From Pseudomonadota bacterium (GTDB taxonomy: Bacteria; Myxococcota; Polyangia; Polyangiales; Polyangiaceae), in contig JAEZYO010000454.1 in assembly GCA_023419055.1 (NCBI GenBank), positions 1 to 19,183 of the forward strand: a stretch of DNA of 19,183 bases, read 5' to 3'. How positions within the stretch are numbered: the first letter of the stretch is position 1; each line of letters begins with the position of its first letter. A program made the position numbers and the translations under genes. Positions 14,744 through 19,183 of the stretch are shown one piece after another. Below the pieces are notes generated by a model. The model was not told the origin of the DNA and made no database searches. It saw only the letters and a list, made by a program, of their open reading frames with translations.

Positions 14744-15614
14744 GCGGGCGCCCGACCCTTTCGCTCGACTCGCCGTCGGCCGCCTCGAACTCTCGCTTCA
14801 CCCTGAGGGCTTGCCTCACCGCCGCGACGTCGTGCACGCGGAGCACGTGCGCGCCGCGCTGGACGGCGAGCAGGCAAGCCGCGACGGTGCCCCCCAAGCG
14901 GCCCTCGGGCGGAGAGCCGTCGAGCGCGCCGATGAAGGACTTGCGGCTCGGCCCCACGACGACGGGCACGCCCTCCGCGACGAGCTCGGGGAGGCGCCGC
15001 AGGAGCTCCCAGGACTGGCGCGCGTTCTTCGCGAAGCCGATGCCCGGATCGAGCCACACTTGCTCGCGCGCAAGGCCTGCCTCGATGGCGCGGTCACGAG
15101 CGGAGCGCCACTCCCGGAGCACGTCCGCGACGACGTCACCGTAGGCGTCCTCGGCGTACACCGAGAACCCCTTCATGTCCGCCATCGAGCCGCGCGCGTG
15201 CATGAGAACCAGGTCAGCCTGGTACCGAGCGGTCACTCGGGCAAGCTCTGGATCGCTCAAGCAGGAAACATCGTTCACCACGTGCGCCCCTAGGCCGAGC
15301 ATGCGGTCGGCCACCTCCGGGCTCGTGGTGTCGATCGAGACCTTGACACCCGCCTCGACGGCTCGCCGGACCGCGGGCTCGATGCGGGCCACCTGCTCCT
15401 CGGCGGGCACCGGCGCGGACCCGGGGCGCGATGACTCGCCGCCGATGTCGATGATATCGGCGCCCTCGGCCACCAGGGTCTCCACTTGACGCGCCGCGCT
15501 GGCCTCGTCGGAGTAGCGCCCCCCGTCGTAGAACGAATCGGGCGTCACGTTGAGGACACCCATGAGAGCGGCAGAGCGCTCCCGGCAGATCCTCAGCACG
15601 AAATGTGCGCCCAC
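14736..15614 (-). CDS. folP: Dihydropteroate synthase
   Basis: The enzyme joins p-aminobenzoate to dihydropterin pyrophosphate in folate synthesis and is the sulfonamide target. The 292-residue TIM-barrel product shows the family motifs in order: MGVLNVTPDSFYDGG (18-32), DIGGESSRPG (56-65, loop 2), IDTTSPEVA (94-102), VND (113-115), LMHARG (137-142), LDPGIGFAK (188-196), GPSRKSFIG (221-229, with the SRKS substrate Lys region) and RVHDV (259-263). All key residues are present. The GTG at 15614 is preceded by AGGGG with a 6-base spacer, which supports it over later starts. It is the first gene of the folP-cdaA-cdaR operon and is divergent from the PgpH-like gene. Confidence 0.97.
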   Translation of the reverse strand: MGAHFVLRICRERSAALMGVLNVTPDSFYDGGRYSDEASAARQVETLVAEGADIIDIGGESSRPGSAPVPAEEQVARIEPAVRRAVEAGVKVSIDTTSPEVADRMLGLGAHVVNDVSCLSDPELARVTARYQADLVLMHARGSMADMKGFSVYAEDAYGDVVADVLREWRSARDRAIEAGLAREQVWLDPGIGFAKNARQSWELLRRLPELVAEGVPVVVGPSRKSFIGALDGSPPEGRLGGTVAACLLAVQRGAHVLRVHDVAAVRQALRVKREFEAADGESSERVGRPRA

Positions 15615-15702
15615 AGTTAGCCCCTAGCAACGATGCCTCTTTTGCGCAAGCTTGCTCACCTCGCGTCTCCCGGGCGCGACTCCGGCGTGACTTCGAGCTA
15701 GC
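15615..15702. promoter_or_regulatory. Divergent promoter region between folP-cdaA-cdaR and the PgpH-like gene
   Basis: Only 88 bp separate the starts of the two divergent transcripts (133 bp if the PgpH-like protein starts at 15748). It contains a perfect 10-bp palindrome, GCAAGCTTGC (15646-15655), which could be an operator. A weak -35-like TTGCGC on the minus strand, followed 17 bases later by TAGGGG, points toward folP. The space is too short for a ydaO-type c-di-AMP riboswitch on either side. Confidence 0.45.
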
Positions 15703-17463
15703 GTGAGCCGCGTCCGAGGCCCTCGGGTTTCGGCACGAGCCTTCACCATGTTGCGAACGCGCGTACGCGCCGGAATCGTCGCCGGCCTCGTGATGAGTCT
15801 GGTTTTCGCCCTGGTGCTCACGCTCGTGCACGTGGCCGATCGCTTTGCCTTCAAAGTGGCGCTCGAGCAGCCCGCGCCGGTCACGCTGCGCGTGCCCTAC
15901 GGTCCGCGGCTCGTGCGCGAGATGAAGACGCGGCGCGCCGAGCTTCGTTATGTGCACGAGCGACTGTTGGTACCCAAAGGGACCCTGCTTCGCCCGAACC
16001 AGCGCGAGCACGTCGCCGCGGTGGCGTACGAGGCCGCCCAGCGCCCGCCGAGCGGCAGCCGCATCCGCGGAACGATCGTCATCCTTTTCACTCTGGCGTT
16101 CGCGCTGGTCGCGTACTTACGGAAGTTCGGGCAGAGCCGGCTCCGCCTCCTCCGCACGCAGATCGGGCTCCTCGCTGGGATGGGGTTGCTCGCGATCGCC
16201 GCCAAGGCGCTGCTCCTTTTCACGAACCTGCCGGAATACTGGATTCCGATCGCGACGGTCCCGCTCTGGGTCGCGGCCAGCTTCGACCGCCGGACGGCGA
16301 TGCTGGTGACGGTCGTGTTGGCGTTCGTCGTCGCGAGCTTTCAGGGCTTCGACGTCATGCTGCTCTGCTCGCTCCTGAGCGCAGGAATGGCGGCGGTCAT
16401 GCTGTTCCTCGACCGAAAACGGCCGGTTCATCTGCTCCTCGCCGGCACGCTCGGCGGGATCGTTTCTGCGGCCCTCTTCATCGCCATCGTCTGGACCTTC
16501 GAGGGTGGCTTCAATCTTTCGGGCGATCTGTCCGCCCCGTCGCGCTCCGTGCTGGTCGGATGTGTGGGAGGCGGACTCCTGAGCGGCATCCTGGCCGTGC
16601 TGCTGCGCTCACCAGCGGAGCGGCTCCTCGGTCACGTGTCTCGCGAGCGCTTGTTGGACCTCGCCGACCTCGAACAGCCGCTTCTGCAGAAGCTCGCTCG
16701 CGAGGCGCCCGGGACCTACGAGCACTCCCGCGCCATGGCAAACCTCGCCGAGCAGGCGGCGAGCGCCATCGGCGCCGACGCCCTCCTCACGCGCATCGGC
16801 GCCTACTATCACGACCTCGGTAAGTCCGCGCAGGCGAAGTACTTCGTCGAGAACCTCGGTCCCGGTGAGCGCTCGCCGCACGAGGAGCTCGAGCCCGACG
16901 TGAGCGCCGACGCCATCATGGCGCACGTCGTGATCGGTACGAAGATTTTGCGCGACGGGGGCATCCCCGAGCCGGTCGTGGAGTTCTCGTACACGCACCA
17001 CGGTACGCAGGTGGTCGAGTTTTTCTGGAACAAGTGCCAGCAGCAGGGGAACCCCAAGAACCTCGACGCCTCCTACTTCCGCTACCCCGGGATGAAGCCG
17101 CAAACGAAGGAGACGGCCATCCTCATGCTGGTCGACTCGATCGAGGCGGCGTCACGCACCATCGACAACCCGAGCCTCCAGGAGTTCGAGGCCATGATCG
17201 AGCGCATCGTCTTCACCAAGCTCAAGCAAGGGCAGCTCGACGAGTGCGGGCTCGACCTCCGCGACCTGCGCGTGGTCTCGCGACGCATGGCCGAGGCGCT
17301 CGTCAACATGCACCACCACCGCATCAAGTATCAGTGGCAGGTGAGGCAGGCGGAACAGTTCGGGGTGCCGTCCGGCGCGCTCCGCGAGAGCAGCAGCAAC
17401 TTGCCTGCGGCAAAGGCCGCGGCAACGAGTGGCGGCCACGAAGGTCACGGCCCGGGCTGTTGA
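15703..17463 (+). CDS. pgpH: PgpH-like 7TM-HD phosphodiesterase (predicted c-di-AMP hydrolase)
   Basis: PgpH enzymes split c-di-AMP to pApA through a cytoplasmic HD domain. In this 586-residue protein the first membrane helix is at about 21-45. A short outer segment (about 46-120) follows, then a bundle of further helices (about 122-310), then the HD domain (about 320-520). The metal ligands match the PgpH pattern: H341 (TYEHS), H370-D371 (YYHDLGK), H408 (MAHVVIG), H432-H433 (YTHHGT) and D478 (LVDSIEAASR). The outer 7TMR-HDED domain, about 200 residues or more in typical PgpH, is reduced to about 75 residues here. The His/Gly-rich tail ends in Cys. Start is GTG at 15703 or, equally likely, ATG at 15748; neither has a clear Shine-Dalgarno sequence. 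Its position opposite cdaA supports the substrate. Confidence 0.9.
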   Translation: MSRVRGPRVSARAFTMLRTRVRAGIVAGLVMSLVFALVLTLVHVADRFAFKVALEQPAPVTLRVPYGPRLVREMKTRRAELRYVHERLLVPKGTLLRPNQREHVAAVAYEAAQRPPSGSRIRGTIVILFTLAFALVAYLRKFGQSRLRLLRTQIGLLAGMGLLAIAAKALLLFTNLPEYWIPIATVPLWVAASFDRRTAMLVTVVLAFVVASFQGFDVMLLCSLLSAGMAAVMLFLDRKRPVHLLLAGTLGGIVSAALFIAIVWTFEGGFNLSGDLSAPSRSVLVGCVGGGLLSGILAVLLRSPAERLLGHVSRERLLDLADLEQPLLQKLAREAPGTYEHSRAMANLAEQAASAIGADALLTRIGAYYHDLGKSAQAKYFVENLGPGERSPHEELEPDVSADAIMAHVVIGTKILRDGGIPEPVVEFSYTHHGTQVVEFFWNKCQQQGNPKNLDASYFRYPGMKPQTKETAILMLVDSIEAASRTIDNPSLQEFEAMIERIVFTKLKQGQLDECGLDLRDLRVVSRRMAEALVNMHHHRIKYQWQVRQAEQFGVPSGALRESSSNLPAAKAAATSGGHEGHGPGC

Positions 17464-17472
17464 GGGCGGCGC

Positions 17473-19125
17473 TCAGGGGTTCTCGGCGAGCCTGAGCACG
17501 CTGCCGGTCGTCATGACCCAGTAGTTCAAGCCGTCGTTCTTGAGCCCCACGACGTCGAGCACGGCGTTCTGTCCGGAGACGGCATAGGTGCCCTGGGGGC
17601 TCGCCCCCTGCACGTCGGGCAACCAAGTGTTACCGACCGCGTAGCAGGTCTGACCGTTCGGCAGGTAGCTCAGCAGCGCCGGCTGGTTCGCCGTGCCATT
17701 CCCGAGCAGCGTGTTGCCGCCCGGATCGCCGAGCTTCCCGAGGTCGCACGTCATGTCGTTACTGACGCGGATGCCAGCCTGTCCACTCCCCGATATGATC
17801 GAGTCGCGCAGCTTGAAGCTCGAGGGGAAGGTGTCGGAGAAATAGATCCCGAACTGCAGGCTGTCGACGATCTGCGTGTCGGTGATCACCACGTCCGCGC
17901 CGCGGCGGAGCTCGATCTGCCCGCCCACCGGCTTGCTGTCCTCGATCACGCTCTGCTCGATGGTCAGCGAAACGTTGCCCGGATCGCCGGCCGTGTTCGC
18001 GATCAACGCCCAGGAGCCGGCGTTCGAGAGCGTCGAGCTCTCGATGCGGATCGTCGGCGCGTCGAAGGTGCTGATGTGGGCCCAATACGAGTTCGAGAGC
18101 GTCGCGTCGTTCAGGACGAGCTCGGACTCGAGGTGGAGCTCGATGTTGCACTGCGCGGGCGTCACGGTCCCGTCGATGGTCGTGCCGTCGAGCAGGCTGA
18201 CCTTGGCCGCGTCCGTCGCGAAGATGACCTCGCCCGCGCTGTCGGCGATCTCGACGCCGCTCAGCGTGAGCTCGGCGTCATCCGTCAGGTGGAAGATGCC
18301 GCGCGATTGTCCCGCGCCCTTCACCTCTTCCAAGCTCCCGCCATCCACGAGGAGCGTCGCCGAGCCCTCGAGGCTCGCGAAGTAGAAGCCGTTCGAGACG
18401 TAGCTCTCGACGGCGCCGGGCGTCAGCGTGGCCGCGACCGTCCCCGAGAACTCGAGCGGCGAGGCGGTAGGTTCGGTGAAGTCCTCGAGTTGGAGCCCGG
18501 AGATCTCGAGCTCACCGGACGAGGCGCGGACGGCGGTCTTGAAGGTCTGGAACCTGACATCGCGAATCGCTCCTCCGCCCTCGAACTCGAGCGCCACGCT
18601 GCTCGCCGCGCTCGCGCCCGCGAGCACGGCTTCCCCCGGGTTCTCCGCCATGAGGGTGACCCCTGCCGGAATCGAGATGGGCTCGAGCGTCGCGAAGCTC
18701 GGCTGAGTGGTCTCGTCGAACGTGCCGTCGAGCAGGTGAATGCGGTCGTTCGCCTGCGCGATGCTCGCGGCGTGCGCGACGGTGAGGAACGGTTCCTCCT
18801 CCGTGCCCGCTGCTTCATCCGAGCCGGTGGGGCTCACGTACAGGTCATTGCCGGCGGGTTCTGCGCCGCCACCTTCGCCGCCGCTGCCGGCTCCGTTCTC
18901 GGTGCCTCCGCTCCCGGTCCCTCCGCTCGCGTCCTCTCCGCCAGTGGCGCCGCTGCCGTCTTCACCCCCGGTGGCGCCGCTGCCGGTCTCGCCGCCGCTC
19001 GCGTCGTCTCCGCCCTCTCCACCTGCGCCTCTGGGCTTGCTCTCTTTGGTCGAGTCACCGCTCCCACAGGCGGAGATCAAAAAGGTGCCGCAGACCACAG
19101 CCAGGACCGCTCCGATAACCCTCAT
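17473..19125 (-). CDS. Lipoprotein with Gly-rich linker and DUF1565/parallel beta-helix domain
   Basis: This is a predicted surface or periplasmic lipoprotein of 550 residues, of unknown role. The signal peptide (MRVIGAVLAVVCGTFLISAC) has a good lipobox, ISAC, with lipidated C20. Residues about 33-93 are a Gly/Ser/Glu/Ala/Thr linker with short repeats. A DUF1565-like start follows, with LYVSPTGSD (95-103) and EEPFLTVAHA (110-119), then a right-handed beta-helix with many short strands and T/S/N-rich turns to near residue 500. Such domains often bind or cut polysaccharides, but no catalytic site can be assigned. I chose the ATG at 19125 over a TTG at 19158 because it puts the signal peptide at the N-terminus. 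Its stop lies 9 bp from the PgpH-like stop, so the genes converge. Confidence 0.85.
   Translation of the reverse strand: MRVIGAVLAVVCGTFLISACGSGDSTKESKPRGAGGEGGDDASGGETGSGATGGEDGSGATGGEDASGGTGSGGTENGAGSGGEGGGAEPAGNDLYVSPTGSDEAAGTEEEPFLTVAHAASIAQANDRIHLLDGTFDETTQPSFATLEPISIPAGVTLMAENPGEAVLAGASAASSVALEFEGGGAIRDVRFQTFKTAVRASSGELEISGLQLEDFTEPTASPLEFSGTVAATLTPGAVESYVSNGFYFASLEGSATLLVDGGSLEEVKGAGQSRGIFHLTDDAELTLSGVEIADSAGEVIFATDAAKVSLLDGTTIDGTVTPAQCNIELHLESELVLNDATLSNSYWAHISTFDAPTIRIESSTLSNAGSWALIANTAGDPGNVSLTIEQSVIEDSKPVGGQIELRRGADVVITDTQIVDSLQFGIYFSDTFPSSFKLRDSIISGSGQAGIRVSNDMTCDLGKLGDPGGNTLLGNGTANQPALLSYLPNGQTCYAVGNTWLPDVQGASPQGTYAVSGQNAVLDVVGLKNDGLNYWVMTTGSVLRLAENP
18847..19029 (-). repeat. Low-complexity Gly/Ser/Glu repeat coding the lipoprotein linker
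   Basis: About 61 codons encode runs of Gly, Ser, Glu, Ala and Thr. GSGATGGED occurs twice in tandem (27-bp unit), with related GGE, GSG and SGG units around it. Such stretches are prone to slippage and length change between strains. The linker separates the lipid anchor from the folded domain. Confidence 0.75.
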
Positions 19126-19183
19126 GTGCCGGAGAGTCGGCGGGTGACTCGACGTCAAGCGACGCCGTGGAGCAGTCTCAAAC
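19126..19183. other. Upstream end of the lipoprotein gene
   Basis: This short end region holds the leader of the lipoprotein gene. A TTGACG is present on the minus strand (19153-19158), but no matching -10 box is seen at the right distance. No other gene is evident. Confidence 0.3.

Noticed and set aside
19126..19158. Upstream TTG start for the lipoprotein
   Set aside because: It would add 11 polar residues before the signal peptide. The ATG at 19125 gives a normal lipoprotein signal.
1..19183. Mobile elements, CRISPR arrays, phage genes or defence systems
   Set aside because: No transposase, integrase, terminal inverted repeats, target duplications, repeat-spacer array or recognisable defence gene was seen.

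Overview
The window is high-GC (about two thirds or more G+C by eye) and almost fully coding, with genes on both strands and very short spacers. The gene families suggest a myxobacterium, most likely of the Polyangia/Sorangiineae type: a pgk-tpiA-secG cluster, an FHA-GAF-adenylate cyclase, UPF0158 and DUF2252 proteins, and a surface lipoprotein with a Gly/Ser/Glu-rich linker. This placement is an inference from gene content and composition. No rRNA, tRNA, CRISPR array or mobile element is visible.

Layout. Positions 1-4949 (minus strand) hold central metabolism and secretion: accA (fatty acid synthesis), then pgk and tpiA (glycolysis, 14 bp apart), then secG (Sec translocon), then a membrane glycosyltransferase of the GT-C/ArnT type that runs off the left edge. 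Two strong hairpins lie between tpiA and secG. Positions 5196-7046 (minus) hold a 616-residue FHA-GAF-class III adenylate cyclase. It is divergent from glpK (7358-8851, plus) across a 311-bp intergenic region. Positions 8981-12607 (plus) hold five-gene-scale accessory content with four genes: a UPF0158 protein, a secreted SurA-N-like protein 6 bp behind it, a DUF2252 protein, and a secreted coiled-coil protein.

Positions 12615-17463 form the most coherent system: a minus-strand operon folP-cdaA-cdaR (dihydropteroate synthase, membrane diadenylate cyclase, YbbR regulator) with overlapping genes, and, divergent from folP across only 88 bp, a plus-strand PgpH-like 7TM-HD phosphodiesterase. The enzymes expected to make and to break c-di-AMP therefore sit back to back. 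The cyclase has DGS in place of the usual DGA motif and a long disordered tail. The phosphodiesterase has a much shortened outer domain. The usual partner glmM is not beside them.

Positions 17473-19125 (minus) hold a lipoprotein with a repetitive flexible linker and a DUF1565/parallel beta-helix domain.

I found no clearly new multi-gene system. The best leads are the divergent c-di-AMP make/break pair with its variant features, and the kinase-like motif order in the DUF2252 protein.
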